DNA of 64,000 nucleotides from Chitinophaga sancti (GCF_034424315.1 NZ_CP139972.1:2666001-2730000); one strand, 5' to 3'. Shown: positions 1-9,624, counted from the first letter of the stretch. Program-made: numbers and translations. The notes: a model not told the origin generated them from the letters alone.

Positions 1-1122
1 TTGCATTTTTGTGCAATGAAGCGTCCTGTACAAGTTTTCAATTTCCGGCTGCAAAATGCCTCCTCTGGTTCGGTTGATATATTCATCGATGGCGCCATTG
101 TAGATGCCGAAACCCAGCAGATTTACCGTGACTGGTTTGGTGACGATACCTCTGTATCCTTCAAGTCATTCAGAGAAGAATTGCAGAAGTCAAATGCTTC
201 TGTCTACAATATATTCATTAATTCTCCTGGTGGTGTGATCACCGACGCCATGGCAATGCACGATTACCTGCAGGACGAAAAGAAGAGGGGTAAAAAGGTC
301 AACACTTTTGGCCGAGGCATTGTCGCAAGCGCTGCTACTTATATCCTTATGTCGGGTGATTCCCCTGAAATGTCGGCAAATAGCTGGTTCATGATTCACA
401 ACGCTTCGGGCTTTGCCTACGGAGATGTAAATGAAGTGGAAAGGCAGGCCACAATTCTTCGCCAATTCAATAATGCAATTCGTGATTTCTATGCAAAGGC
501 AACGGGCCTCAGTGCTGAGGAAATCACTAGCATGATGAATGCTGAAACATGGATGCTCGGTCCAGAAGCAAAAGATAAAGGATTCATCAAGCAAGTTTCA
601 GAAGACGTTTCATTCACAAATCTACTCTCTGCAGATGCCTGGGAATACTCTAACAAGGACGTTCTTGCAGCTTATAACTCGGCTGTAAAACAGCCTCCTG
701 TAAGTGATCCAGCCAACTCTCTCCAACAATTCATTCTAAACCAAAATAATGATATGAAAAAGTTCTTCGAAAACTTTCTCAACGGCCTCAAGGGCCTCAA
801 GCCGGACGACAATGCCAAGCCGGCTGACATCGTAAACCAAATCGTAGAAGCTCTTACAAAGCCGCTGGAAGACATGTCCACTGAAATTGAGAACCATATT
901 TCAGCCCAGGTAACCAGCGTGCAGAATACGGTGCATAATGCTTTAACGAAAGAGTACGGTGACAAGATCACTAATCTCACTACTGAAGTAACAAACCTGA
1001 AAACGGAAAATACCTCACTGAAGACTGAACTCGCCGACGTTAAGGGTAAGCCGACCAATGAAGGCGGTGGTTCTGGTAGTAAAGATGAGGTTAAACCCAT
1101 TGGCAGCTTCAGCAAGGCTTAA
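1..1122 (+). CDS. ClpP-like prophage head maturation protease with scaffold-like C-terminus
   Basis: Self-compartmentalising serine protease of the ClpP fold, as used by HK97-type phages to trim scaffold and capsid during head assembly. The ClpP-like core covers about residues 20-210. The likely nucleophile is Ser110 in GIVASAATYI and the likely general base is His133 in FMIHNASG, a spacing close to that of ClpP. The last 120 residues (from about Met252) are charged and predicted coiled coil, like a fused scaffold. The frame is open to the left window edge; the ATG at position 16 (MKRPVQVF) is the likelier start than the TTG at position 1. The major capsid gene lies two genes downstream, which supports the role. 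Family call is firm; the scaffold role is inferred. Confidence 0.85.
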   Translation: MHFCAMKRPVQVFNFRLQNASSGSVDIFIDGAIVDAETQQIYRDWFGDDTSVSFKSFREELQKSNASVYNIFINSPGGVITDAMAMHDYLQDEKKRGKKVNTFGRGIVASAATYILMSGDSPEMSANSWFMIHNASGFAYGDVNEVERQATILRQFNNAIRDFYAKATGLSAEEITSMMNAETWMLGPEAKDKGFIKQVSEDVSFTNLLSADAWEYSNKDVLAAYNSAVKQPPVSDPANSLQQFILNQNNDMKKFFENFLNGLKGLKPDDNAKPADIVNQIVEALTKPLEDMSTEIENHISAQVTSVQNTVHNALTKEYGDKITNLTTEVTNLKTENTSLKTELADVKGKPTNEGGGSGSKDEVKPIGSFSKA

Positions 1123-1164
1123 GATTTAACACATCATTTTCTCACTTATACAATCGTAAACATA

Positions 1165-1542
1165 ATGCAAGCAATCGACAACGCCAATCTGGTCGGAATG
1201 TGCCAGAACAATTGCAGCATCGCTAGTTTCCTGCCTAAGGTATCCTACACCTTTGATTCCTCTGCAAAAACTGTTGCTGTTCAGGATGGCTCCACCTATG
1301 GGTCTGGCGATGGCCTTAAGAAAGTGCATGTTAAAGTGCACGACCAATTCGGTAACGAAAAGCGTGACACAATTACTACAACTGGTGCTGGTGGTGCAAA
1401 AACTATTGATGTCTCTACGCTGAATCTCAGCAAGCCGCTCAATATCACGGCAACAGTAATTACAAATAAAGACTTCCATGCTGATGGAAGCGCTTTCCAG
1501 ATTCAGGCCGCGGGTGATCTCGCCGGCTGGGATAAAAAATAA
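1165..1542 (+). CDS. small prophage structural protein, possible head decoration protein
   Basis: A 125-residue protein rich in Thr, Val and Gly, with no signal peptide or membrane segment and a likely all-beta composition. It sits between the head protease and the major capsid protein, where tailed phages commonly encode a decoration or head-stabilising protein. No family motif is recognised, so the role rests on position only. The start MQAIDNANL follows a short AT-rich gap after the protease gene. Confidence 0.5.
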   Translation: MQAIDNANLVGMCQNNCSIASFLPKVSYTFDSSAKTVAVQDGSTYGSGDGLKKVHVKVHDQFGNEKRDTITTTGAGGAKTIDVSTLNLSKPLNITATVITNKDFHADGSAFQIQAAGDLAGWDKK

Positions 1543-1570
1543 TTCTGCCCATTCTAAAACCTGAAATAAA

Positions 1571-2593
1571 ATGTTTGAAACTTTTTCCATAGACTCTCTG
1601 GCGTTCTTCGAATCGATCATTCAGCCGGCCTTTGCTGATATTGTACCTGCGGGTTTCCCCTTTCAAGGAACTCTCAATGAGTTCTCAATCATGGATAATG
1701 TGGTTAGCAAAAGGCCAATTATCGACATCCGCAGGGTGCAAAATATCCTGCAGCGCAGAGATGCGTCATGCGACATCAATTATAAAAAGGTAGTTGGTGC
1801 TACTACCAGGCAAATCTCTGTTGAAGAAGTGTACGGCGCAACTCAGTTTTGCCGTAACGAATTCTACACAGGCTGTCTGAAGGATTTCCGAGCAAATGAT
1901 CCTTTGTTCGGAAATAAGATTTTGCCATTCTTTCAGGGCGCAGTGAACGTAGATATTGCGTCAAATGCCTATTTCGGAGATGTTGACCGGGTTGTCGGTG
2001 TCAATGCTCAGTGGAGCACCAACATCTTTGATGGTATCTTCAAATGGATCAAAAAGTACATCACCGCGGGGGTAATCCCTGCCGGCCAGACAATCTCCAT
2101 TGCTGACGGTACGGATTATACGGCCAATGCTACTGCCGCATACACTCTTATCAAGGGATTGTATGACAAGCAGCCTGTATTGATGTCAGCGTTTGCGGAT
2201 AGTCAGAAGGCTATCTATGTATCCAAAGACATTGCTGCCGGTTATGAAGATTACCTGATTTCCACAGGAACAACTGCTCAGGGCTATACTTTGCTGACAA
2301 ATGGCATCGAACAACTGTCATACAAAGGAATTCCTATCCTTGTTGAGCAGATCTGGAAACCTATCATTTCAGAGTTGAAAGGTTCTTTGGGGCATGCAGC
2401 TATTCTGACACTACGTGGAAACTTCGTCTTTGCCACAGACAAGAACTATGGTGAAGGTGAGGACGGTAAAACCGCGCTGGAAGTTTGGTATGAGAAAAAA
2501 GACATGCAGTGGTATTATCGCCTTTTCTTGAAAGCAGGTACCCAAATGGCTCTTCCTGAATTTGTTGTAATCGCTCTGAGCTCCTGGTCATAA
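1571..2593 (+). CDS. putative major capsid protein
   Basis: A 340-residue soluble protein, the usual size for an HK97-fold capsid subunit. It has mixed alpha/beta composition and a hydrophobic C-terminal strand region (QMALPEFVVIAL), as in many capsid proteins. It follows the head protease and the probable decoration gene, the standard place for the capsid gene. No diagnostic short motif exists for this fold, so the call combines size, context and general look. An encapsulin-like or other structural role cannot be excluded, but the portal gene nearby argues for a phage head. Confidence 0.65.
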   Translation: MFETFSIDSLAFFESIIQPAFADIVPAGFPFQGTLNEFSIMDNVVSKRPIIDIRRVQNILQRRDASCDINYKKVVGATTRQISVEEVYGATQFCRNEFYTGCLKDFRANDPLFGNKILPFFQGAVNVDIASNAYFGDVDRVVGVNAQWSTNIFDGIFKWIKKYITAGVIPAGQTISIADGTDYTANATAAYTLIKGLYDKQPVLMSAFADSQKAIYVSKDIAAGYEDYLISTGTTAQGYTLLTNGIEQLSYKGIPILVEQIWKPIISELKGSLGHAAILTLRGNFVFATDKNYGEGEDGKTALEVWYEKKDMQWYYRLFLKAGTQMALPEFVVIALSSWS

Positions 2594-2636
2594 CTGGAGG
2601 CTGATTGTTTTTCTCTAATCACTCAAATTATAAACA

Positions 2637-3206
2637 ATGCTTTGTTTTACTGCACAAGGATATACAAGACCATGCGGCGGGGTAACTGGGGGTATTTCAG
2701 ATATCGCCACATTTGACCCGTCTGACTTTAATTTTACCCAAACAACTGCAACCTCTCCATATAGCGCGATAGCCTTACGCGCAGGCGCTACAGCAGAGGA
2801 CGGGGGTAAAATGTATTTAGTCAACTTTCAACCTGACCAGGCTGAATGGAAGTGGAAGCAAACGAAAAATGGCTGCGCCACCAAGTATGAGCACGAATTT
2901 GCCTTCCAGTTACCAGAAAATAGTAATCTGCTGACCAACTTCCTGCAAGCAATTGATTCCGCGGGATGTTGCTGCGGTTTGGGCCTGGCTATTCGCCTGA
3001 ACTCTGGTAAGATATTCATTGCGGGTGAAAAATACGTAAACGCTGCATCTATCCCTAAATTCATCGTTGCCCAGGATGGATCAGACGGCGGTACCGGTAA
3101 GGTATTCGATGAATTCAATGGAGGTAATATCGTCCTGAAGGGTAACTACTCCCGTAACCTGCGCGAGTATTCCGGTACCTGGGCTTCATTGGAAGCTCTG
3201 ATGTAA
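2637..3206 (+). CDS. putative phage tail tube protein
   Basis: A 189-residue protein whose C-terminal half resembles tail tube proteins of Bacteroidota phages: a strand containing HEFAFQLPENS, a central segment with NSGKIFIAGEK, then DGGTGKVFDEFNGGNIVLKG, typical of the beta-sandwich tube fold. The N-terminus is unusual in carrying several cysteines (CFTAQ, PCGG), and a CCCG run lies near residue 118. The small acidic-tailed gene that follows would fit a tail assembly chaperone. If so, a tape measure gene would be expected next, but the portal follows instead. Confidence 0.5.
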   Translation: MLCFTAQGYTRPCGGVTGGISDIATFDPSDFNFTQTTATSPYSAIALRAGATAEDGGKMYLVNFQPDQAEWKWKQTKNGCATKYEHEFAFQLPENSNLLTNFLQAIDSAGCCCGLGLAIRLNSGKIFIAGEKYVNAASIPKFIVAQDGSDGGTGKVFDEFNGGNIVLKGNYSRNLREYSGTWASLEALM

Positions 3207-3224
3207 TGCTGCAACATTTTTAGT

Positions 3225-3518
3225 ATGGCAAAAAACAATAAGAAAATGCCCAGTATCAAAATCAAAAAGCAGTCTGAGTCCGCTATTGTCGCTTTTGGCA
3301 ACAGCGGACTTCCGCTTTCCCAGCGTGATGATCTTTTAGATCTCGCGATTATTGCACGGCAAAGCCAGGATCCCACACTGCTCAATCATTTTGAGGAGCT
3401 GCCGCCCCTGGACCAGCTGCTTAAACAAAAAGTGCTACCACTTTTGCCTGTAATCAATTCTCTGCCTAAAAACACAGAGGATAATCAAGAAAGTTCTCCA
3501 TCAGATACTCAAGAATAA
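3225..3518 (+). CDS. small phage protein, possible tail assembly chaperone
   Basis: A 97-residue protein with a lysine-rich start (MAKNNKKMPSIKIKK), a leucine-rich helical middle (RDDLLDLAIIARQS, QLLKQKVLPLLPVI) and an acidic, serine-rich end. It lies 18 bases after the tube-like gene and 12 bases before the portal gene, so it is probably cotranscribed with both. Size and position match tail assembly chaperones, but no family is recognised and no slippery frameshift product is evident. Function is open. Confidence 0.45.
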   Translation: MAKNNKKMPSIKIKKQSESAIVAFGNSGLPLSQRDDLLDLAIIARQSQDPTLLNHFEELPPLDQLLKQKVLPLLPVINSLPKNTEDNQESSPSDTQE

Positions 3519-3530
3519 TCATCAACAGAA

Positions 3531-4934
3531 ATGGCCGTTACAAAGAAGAATACAAGTCAAAAGCCGATTGCAAAGAAGCCCAGCAGGGTAAACAATGAGG
3601 TGCGTATTGACGCAAAAAATCCAATTCCTTTTGAGGGCGGACGTGCATTCTCATTTGTCAACGGTACTCGGTACATCCCGTTCCTAAATGAAAAGGATGA
3701 TTTTGGCAGCCAGTTGTTAGAGGCGCGAATTTTGTCGACAACTCACAACCGTTGTATTACTTCTAAAAAAAGGTATTGCAAAGGCTCAGGGTTCTATGAT
3801 AAAGACGGACAAGAGCTTCCTGCAGAATTAAATGATTGGTTGGCTTCAATGAACAAGAAGAACGAACCAGCGTCTACGCTGGTAGAAAAGAACTTTGAGG
3901 ACTTTTTTACATGGGGTAACGTTCCAATTGAACTGGTTAGATTTACTTCAGCAGGTCAAAAGTACTTCTATGTTTATGTTCATAATTTTCTTGAATGGCG
4001 GCTTGGCACTCCCGATGAAGACGATATCATCACATATGCAATACAGTCTAAATTGTTTCTTCGCCAAAAAGGGTATCTCTCAGCAGATGAAATCAAAAGG
4101 GCCCAAAAACTACCCCTATACAATCCTCGCCAATCTGAAAAAGATAATTGGTTTAAGGATGAAAAAGGGGTTCAAAGGACATTAATCTGGCATAAGAACC
4201 CCGTATCAGGATATTCATATTACGGTCTTCCTTCGGCCATTGCCAGTATGATTTACCAGCTGTTAGAATACAAAGGAGCCAGGTATAACCTGGACAACTT
4301 CGAAAACAACATGGTGGTAAGTGCATTACTTGCTTTGAAAGGAAATCTCAGTCAGCAGGAAGCCGACAGGATTGGTAAGAAGGCAATCCAGACCCATACT
4401 GGTGACGGTAAGCGTGGCCGTGTAATGGTAGTAGCCAGTGAGGAAGGGATAGAAGGTTCTGACCTACACACCTTTGATACAGCGAAGGATGGTAGTTTTT
4501 CAGAAGCCGATGACAAATGGACACAAAAAATTATCCTGGCTAATGAATGGGATGCTGTACTTGCCGGCATTCAGTCTGCGAGCACCATGGGGAAGGGATC
4601 AGGTTTTCTTACTAAGATAATCGAGCACATTAACAAAAATGTGATTCTACCTGCCCAACAGGATTTGATGGATAATGTTTGGACTACCATTTTTAAAGTT
4701 GCCAGCGCATGGATGGGGTGGGATTTGTCAAAATACAAGCTGGCGATCAAAAGTAATGTTGATATATCTGGCTTGACAGACGTCGATATTACTCCAGCCG
4801 TGACAGTGAATGAAGTTAGGGAAGCTAAAGGACTACCAGGTGACAAAACAGAAAAAGGAGGCATGTACCTGGGAGAACTGAAAGGCAAACAACAAAACAA
4901 CCAAGATGTACCGAATCAACCCACTAATGCGTGA
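3531..4934 (+). CDS. phage portal protein
   Basis: A 467-residue protein with the look of HK97/SPP1-type portal proteins, the dodecameric ring at the head vertex through which DNA is packaged. Supporting segments are the early LSTTHNRCITSKKRYCKG region, an EDFFTWGNVPIELVR segment, the wing-region GYSYYGLPSAIASMIYQLLE motif, a helical stem near residues 340-400, and a low-complexity Gln/Asn-rich C-terminus. The N-terminal 25 residues are basic and probably disordered. The gene lies after the capsid and tube-like genes, whereas portals normally precede the head protease. It overlaps the next gene by a few bases. Confidence 0.8.
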   Translation: MAVTKKNTSQKPIAKKPSRVNNEVRIDAKNPIPFEGGRAFSFVNGTRYIPFLNEKDDFGSQLLEARILSTTHNRCITSKKRYCKGSGFYDKDGQELPAELNDWLASMNKKNEPASTLVEKNFEDFFTWGNVPIELVRFTSAGQKYFYVYVHNFLEWRLGTPDEDDIITYAIQSKLFLRQKGYLSADEIKRAQKLPLYNPRQSEKDNWFKDEKGVQRTLIWHKNPVSGYSYYGLPSAIASMIYQLLEYKGARYNLDNFENNMVVSALLALKGNLSQQEADRIGKKAIQTHTGDGKRGRVMVVASEEGIEGSDLHTFDTAKDGSFSEADDKWTQKIILANEWDAVLAGIQSASTMGKGSGFLTKIIEHINKNVILPAQQDLMDNVWTTIFKVASAWMGWDLSKYKLAIKSNVDISGLTDVDITPAVTVNEVREAKGLPGDKTEKGGMYLGELKGKQQNNQDVPNQPTNA

Positions 4935-5607
4935 TGTTTTGATCACCACTGATGAGGTGATCTTCCATGCTCCTACAAAACACACTCTCGATCCCCGGAC
5001 GATCGAACAGTCCATAATCATTGCGGAAGAAAGGATTATCCGTCCTGCTCTTTCTGATGACCTGTATTATGACCTGATACTGCAGAAGAATAAAACCGTT
5101 ACTGCGGATAATAAGGATACTCTGCAGGATCAAGTTAATAGTTCTTTGCCGGCAGGCAGCGAGCAAGTTATTTTGGCGATTGGTGATATCGTCAATGCCT
5201 TTGAGTTTCTGAGTGCAGATTACCTGAAGCTTTGGAAGCAGCACCTGTGGAAGTTGACTGCGGAAGTCGTGATGTTGGGTGCCACTCCGGAATCATTTGT
5301 GCAATTCGGATCAGCAGGGGTAATACATACAGTGCCAGCTGCAGGCCCAATGAATACCACAGGAGAGGTGTCTCCGGAATTACGCTCTGTAAAATGGTTG
5401 ATGGATAAAAAAATGATGGACCGCATTGATCCACTCACTCAAGCAATGCATGAGTGGATTTGCCGGTATAAAATACAATATCCATTATATCAGAAGGAAT
5501 GTGGATGTGATAGTAAAGGAGTGGCGTATAAGCGCAAATCAGACATTGTTTTGAGCGTATATGATGAAATTGATAACTCTTCAAATTGTGGCTGCTATGA
5601 AGATTAA
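4927..5607 (+). CDS. putative head-tail connector (DUF6712-like)
   Basis: About 226 residues from the ATG at 4927, which overlaps the portal stop as ATGCGTGA; an in-frame ATG at 4906 is an alternative start. The order (ITTDEV start, IIAEERIIRPAL helix, then DDLYYDLI) resembles the adaptor proteins that follow portals in Bacteroidota phages, which bind under the portal ring and link it to the tail. The C-terminus contains paired cysteines (ECGCDSKG, NCGCYED) not needed for such a role. Family assignment is from memory of similar proteins and is moderate. Confidence 0.5.
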   Translation: MRDVLITTDEVIFHAPTKHTLDPRTIEQSIIIAEERIIRPALSDDLYYDLILQKNKTVTADNKDTLQDQVNSSLPAGSEQVILAIGDIVNAFEFLSADYLKLWKQHLWKLTAEVVMLGATPESFVQFGSAGVIHTVPAAGPMNTTGEVSPELRSVKWLMDKKMMDRIDPLTQAMHEWICRYKIQYPLYQKECGCDSKGVAYKRKSDIVLSVYDEIDNSSNCGCYED

Positions 5608-5851
5608 AAATATCGTTATCGGTTGGGCGAAGAGGTTTTCGCTCATCCCCTCCTCAGAAGCTGAAACAAAACTATCTGAGCTAAGGATGAAGCAGTGCGG
5701 TAATTGCGCTGAATCTAAACCATCTCAGGTTCTCAAAATCATCAACGGCGAAGGCAATTATGTCCATCAGCTTAGATGTACTAAGTGCGGTTGCCCATGC
5801 CAGGAGAAAAGCCTGGTTGTAAACGAATATTGCCCCATCGGAAAATGGTAA
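5597..5851 (+). CDS. small zinc-ribbon prophage protein
   Basis: An 84-residue basic protein starting at MKIKNIVIGW; this ATG overlaps the end of the previous gene by 11 bases and gives a better N-terminus than the upstream alternative. It contains CGNC, then CTKCGCPC, then a terminal CPIGKW, a pattern expected of a zinc ribbon. Similar cysteine-rich proteins are common in Bacteroidota phages, function unknown. A protein of the Tc toxin operon (21821-22414) carries a comparable cysteine pattern. Confidence 0.6.
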   Translation: MKIKNIVIGWAKRFSLIPSSEAETKLSELRMKQCGNCAESKPSQVLKIINGEGNYVHQLRCTKCGCPCQEKSLVVNEYCPIGKW

Positions 5852-6201
5852 TTATGGAAGGCAACTACGATTATTATCAATTATTTCTTACTCCGCCTTT
5901 AAATAAGACGGTGGTAAAAATGCTGACTGCAGCTGATTCCGAACCTGATCACTACCCTGTATTAGTATTGGATATAAACAGTAATGATGTAGGAACAGCT
6001 ACGGATAAGGCAGCCTATGTCGCTTTGTGGAATGCCGCACCCTCTAACGCTGTCAAAGGCAAATTAACAGGAGGGTACGGGCCTTTCTCCTTTGTTTTAG
6101 AACTCAAACCCGGACAATCGCCACCCTCAAAGGTAACCGGTAACCCAATTCACGTTTTCGGAGGGGTATTCTCTAACACATTCGATTCTAAATTCAACTA
6201 A
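5845..6201 (+). CDS. small prophage protein of unknown function
   Basis: About 118 residues from the ATG at 5845, which overlaps the previous stop; another ATG at 5854 gives MEGNYDYYQLF. There are no cysteines, no signal peptide and no membrane segment. The middle (HYPVLVLDINSNDVG) suggests a small alpha/beta or beta fold. It ends 5 bases before the large fibre gene, so it may be a baseplate or fibre-attachment protein. That is inference from position only. Confidence 0.5.
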   Translation: MVIMEGNYDYYQLFLTPPLNKTVVKMLTAADSEPDHYPVLVLDINSNDVGTATDKAAYVALWNAAPSNAVKGKLTGGYGPFSFVLELKPGQSPPSKVTGNPIHVFGGVFSNTFDSKFN

Positions 6202-6206
6202 AGCAC

Positions 6207-9200
6207 ATGGCAACAGCTATCGAACTTTTTAAAGCAGCAGTTAAATCCTCAATAGGTGATAAAATAGCTGAGGGGAGTATCGTTAATGCAGACATAGCAC
6301 AGCGGTTTTATGACGCGGCAGATCTTATACTTTCCCAAGTAGCATTCGGATCGCTGGCATTTAAGGGTGACGCCGGCCCGACAACTAATCCAGGGGCTGT
6401 GGCGGGGGGGCGCATGTGGATTACATCGACAGCAGGTACCTATACCAATTTCGGTGGGTTGGTTGTTAACGCAAATGAGGCTGCTTTCCTGGTGGACAAT
6501 GGCACTGCTTATACTAAGGTTACTATTCCACTTGACCTAACCAGTTATCTTCAGGCTTCCTCGATAGTTTCCAAAGGGATCATCGGTAAGAACCTTTTTA
6601 ATAAGGCTGACTACATAAATGGTCAATATATTAGCGTCAGCAACGGAGCCCTATCATCAGCTGCCAATACTGCTGTGTCAAAAGCTATTTCACTACCTAC
6701 CGGCGCAACTCAGCTATCTTTTAGTGGCTTTACAGCAGTAGCCTCAAAGTACTACAGGTGGTTGGATGCTTCCAGTGCAATTTTATCGTTTGCGGCTTTG
6801 CCTGCAACGTCAGGTACTTTGACAATCCCTACGAACGCAAAGTATTTCCAAACAACTATTCGCTGGACTAGCGACGCAGACTTGTCCGGATTGAATACTA
6901 TTCAAATTGAGATAGGTTCTGCACCTACCGTTTACGAAGCATATAGTTCTACCGATACGATTGGAACGATATTGACAAAAGCCGTTTATGCCGGCATTCT
7001 TGATTCCAACACTCAGGTGTTGGGCACTCCTATTGGTAATTCCCCTATACCTAAGAACTATGCTGATGCTACTTACGCGATGCCTGGTTATTCGAATATG
7101 GTCGGTAATAATTTGTTTAATAAAGCCGCTGTGGTTGAGGGAAAATATATCAGCGTATCAAATTTTGACATCCAAACAGCTACAGGCTGGACGCATTCCC
7201 CATTTATTAAAACAACTCCAGGTGAAACATATACAATTTCCGGCCTGGTTACATTTACGAGTAAGGCAATTCAATTTGCCGATATCAGTAAAACAAAACT
7301 GACTACAAACCCTGGAACCAAAATTTTATCACAACCATTCACTTTTACAGCCCCTGCTGGATGTGAGTATATTGTATTTACTGTAAAAGATTCAGTGAAT
7401 ACTACATCGGTTTATGATAGCGCCATGATTAATATCGGGTCTTCTGCTTTAGCTTATGAGGCCTATACAGTAACTCCCGTAGCTAATCAGATCAACAGTC
7501 GTGATATACTGGCGAAGTACTTGGATACTAATGCTACTATCGCAGGCAAGCAAATTGTGACAAAGGACATGCTGAGTACAACTGCAAAGTCTATTACACT
7601 ATCTTCTGCTGACAAGCTGCTCATTTTCGGCTGCTCCTATACGGAGAGTGCTTATGCGATCAAGAATAAGAGCTGGGTGAACAAGCTGGCTAACTATCTT
7701 GACTGGACAGTTTATAACTTTGGAGAATCAGGTAACCGGATCATCGATGAACTGAATCGGTTCCGTAATAACACATCTCGCTTCGGTGTTTCTCCTCAAG
7801 CTATTAACGGTTCGCTGATTTGGATAGGCAATATTGGGAATGAGACATTGTGGGGATACGACTCTGACTTGTACATCAAGCAAATGCGCTCATTTATTGA
7901 GTTTGCAAAAGCCAATGGGGCTCAATTGGTCCTATCTACCGACCACATTACTACTGGTAAGCCCTGGATCGAAAGCCTGATTGCGGACATTGCGAAGGAG
8001 TACGATTGTTTCTTCATACCTGCAGGAGCATACGGTGATAAAATTTTAAGGATCAATGTACCTGCTGGTTTCTGGGGGGCAAGTCATCCAGGAACCAGGG
8101 TAAATGCATATCAGTTTGTCAATCAGCTGTATTACTTCAATCAAATTCGCAGGCCTCGTCAGTCCATCAAGCTATTTCGTAAACGCTCTGCCTTTGCGCC
8201 GTCAACGATCAATGATCTGAATTTTGAGTTAAATACTGAAAGGGTGAAGAAATGGATTGAACTCAATTCTGGAGAAAACAGTTTGAATGAAGTGGATAAC
8301 TCATATCAAAAGATGGATCAGTTAGATCAAACCTACACAAGGGTTGACAATACTAATGAGTATGGTACTCTGATAAGTAAATCTGCCGTTTCCTTCGCTG
8401 ACTATATGCTCGTGAGTGCTGTTATCGATGTTATTCGCCCAACTAAAATCGAAATTAAGATCGCTACTACCGCTGCTCCTTCCTGGTACGTAAAGGATCT
8501 TCGTAGTAATACTACCTGGGGAGACTCCAGTAAATATCAGGCTGCATTTAATTTGGACAAAGCTACATATGATGCTACTGCATTAACTGTTGGTGATACT
8601 TATAGTGCACCCTCAATACTGATCTCTGGAAGCCCAGCTACATTAACCTACACAGGTAAAACGTATGATCCCCGATTCGGGTATCTGCTGATATTCACTT
8701 TCCCCACTACAGCAACTTCCGGCAGTTATGCAGGAGGAAGTCTGACCAAAATTTCTGGATCGGGGCCGGCATCTATCACTTTTGATCATTTCGACAGCAA
8801 CATCAATTATAGCTACTCCTTTTTAAGCCAGCTTAATAAGCCTGATGGGGCTTTTGTTTCTTTAACAGCCAGCACTGATGGAGGTTACAAAGTGATCACG
8901 CTGGAAGGTATCGACCTGCAGAAATACTTGGAATACGATAAATTCCATTTGGTTGGATACCTGGCAGGAGGCTTCAGTATCACAGATCTGATCATTAATG
9001 TTACTGGCGGTACAGATAAGCGTGATTTTCCCAGGACAATATCACTACCTGGTACCGGATCAGAAAAAATGTACACTACAGCAGTAGATGCAATCGGTTC
9101 GGGGTGGACACTCAACGGAGCAGCAGTAATTGAGCAAATGCCGACAGGGTACAAAGACTATCCAACAATTGCAGGTGGCAGTGGCGGATCTCACATCTCT

Positions 9201-9623
9201 TTAAAATATGATACTGAGGATATGCCGGGTACAATGAGAGCATCCATTGCCATTGACAACTCCGCCAATGGATACAGGAAGCTTGTCGTAAAGGTCATTA
9301 ATCGGCTATTCCCGAAGATATATCTGCCTGCCGGCTCAGAGACGGCTTTTACAACAACTGTTCGCGAGATCACGACGGATAGTTATGATTTCGGCACTAT
9401 TTGTTTGTCTTTGAATAGCAACACTGGTTACGGGAATACAACACTCCGACGTCCTACAGACATTGGATGGAATTTGGCAATCTTTGAAATTCCTGTACCT
9501 CCATTTGCAGGAGACATAGACCTGATACTGCACCGTGATCCTGCCGACATCATCGATAAAACCAATTACAAAAATCATACATGGCCACTCCACGTGTGTT
9601 ATGTATCGGCACAACTTGTATAG
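6207..9623 (+). CDS. phage tail fibre/spike with SGNH esterase domain
   Basis: An 1138-residue probable receptor-binding protein. Residues 1-120 look like an attachment region. Two related beta modules follow, each opening with NNLFNK or KNLFNK and closing with a YEAY segment (about 125-250 and 295-430). About residues 465-650 form an SGNH/GDSL hydrolase: Ser477 in FGCSYTES, a GESGN block, an IGNIGNET block, and His627 in ASHPG. Such domains remove acetyl groups from surface polysaccharides. The last 450 residues are Ser/Thr/Gly-rich and beta-like, probably carbohydrate binding. It is the last structural gene before the lysis cassette. The esterase call is good; substrate unknown. Confidence 0.8.
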   Translation: MATAIELFKAAVKSSIGDKIAEGSIVNADIAQRFYDAADLILSQVAFGSLAFKGDAGPTTNPGAVAGGRMWITSTAGTYTNFGGLVVNANEAAFLVDNGTAYTKVTIPLDLTSYLQASSIVSKGIIGKNLFNKADYINGQYISVSNGALSSAANTAVSKAISLPTGATQLSFSGFTAVASKYYRWLDASSAILSFAALPATSGTLTIPTNAKYFQTTIRWTSDADLSGLNTIQIEIGSAPTVYEAYSSTDTIGTILTKAVYAGILDSNTQVLGTPIGNSPIPKNYADATYAMPGYSNMVGNNLFNKAAVVEGKYISVSNFDIQTATGWTHSPFIKTTPGETYTISGLVTFTSKAIQFADISKTKLTTNPGTKILSQPFTFTAPAGCEYIVFTVKDSVNTTSVYDSAMINIGSSALAYEAYTVTPVANQINSRDILAKYLDTNATIAGKQIVTKDMLSTTAKSITLSSADKLLIFGCSYTESAYAIKNKSWVNKLANYLDWTVYNFGESGNRIIDELNRFRNNTSRFGVSPQAINGSLIWIGNIGNETLWGYDSDLYIKQMRSFIEFAKANGAQLVLSTDHITTGKPWIESLIADIAKEYDCFFIPAGAYGDKILRINVPAGFWGASHPGTRVNAYQFVNQLYYFNQIRRPRQSIKLFRKRSAFAPSTINDLNFELNTERVKKWIELNSGENSLNEVDNSYQKMDQLDQTYTRVDNTNEYGTLISKSAVSFADYMLVSAVIDVIRPTKIEIKIATTAAPSWYVKDLRSNTTWGDSSKYQAAFNLDKATYDATALTVGDTYSAPSILISGSPATLTYTGKTYDPRFGYLLIFTFPTTATSGSYAGGSLTKISGSGPASITFDHFDSNINYSYSFLSQLNKPDGAFVSLTASTDGGYKVITLEGIDLQKYLEYDKFHLVGYLAGGFSITDLIINVTGGTDKRDFPRTISLPGTGSEKMYTTAVDAIGSGWTLNGAAVIEQMPTGYKDYPTIAGGSGGSHISLKYDTEDMPGTMRASIAIDNSANGYRKLVVKVINRLFPKIYLPAGSETAFTTTVREITTDSYDFGTICLSLNSNTGYGNTTLRRPTDIGWNLAIFEIPVPPFAGDIDLILHRDPADIIDKTNYKNHTWPLHVCYVSAQLV

Positions 9624-9624
9624 T

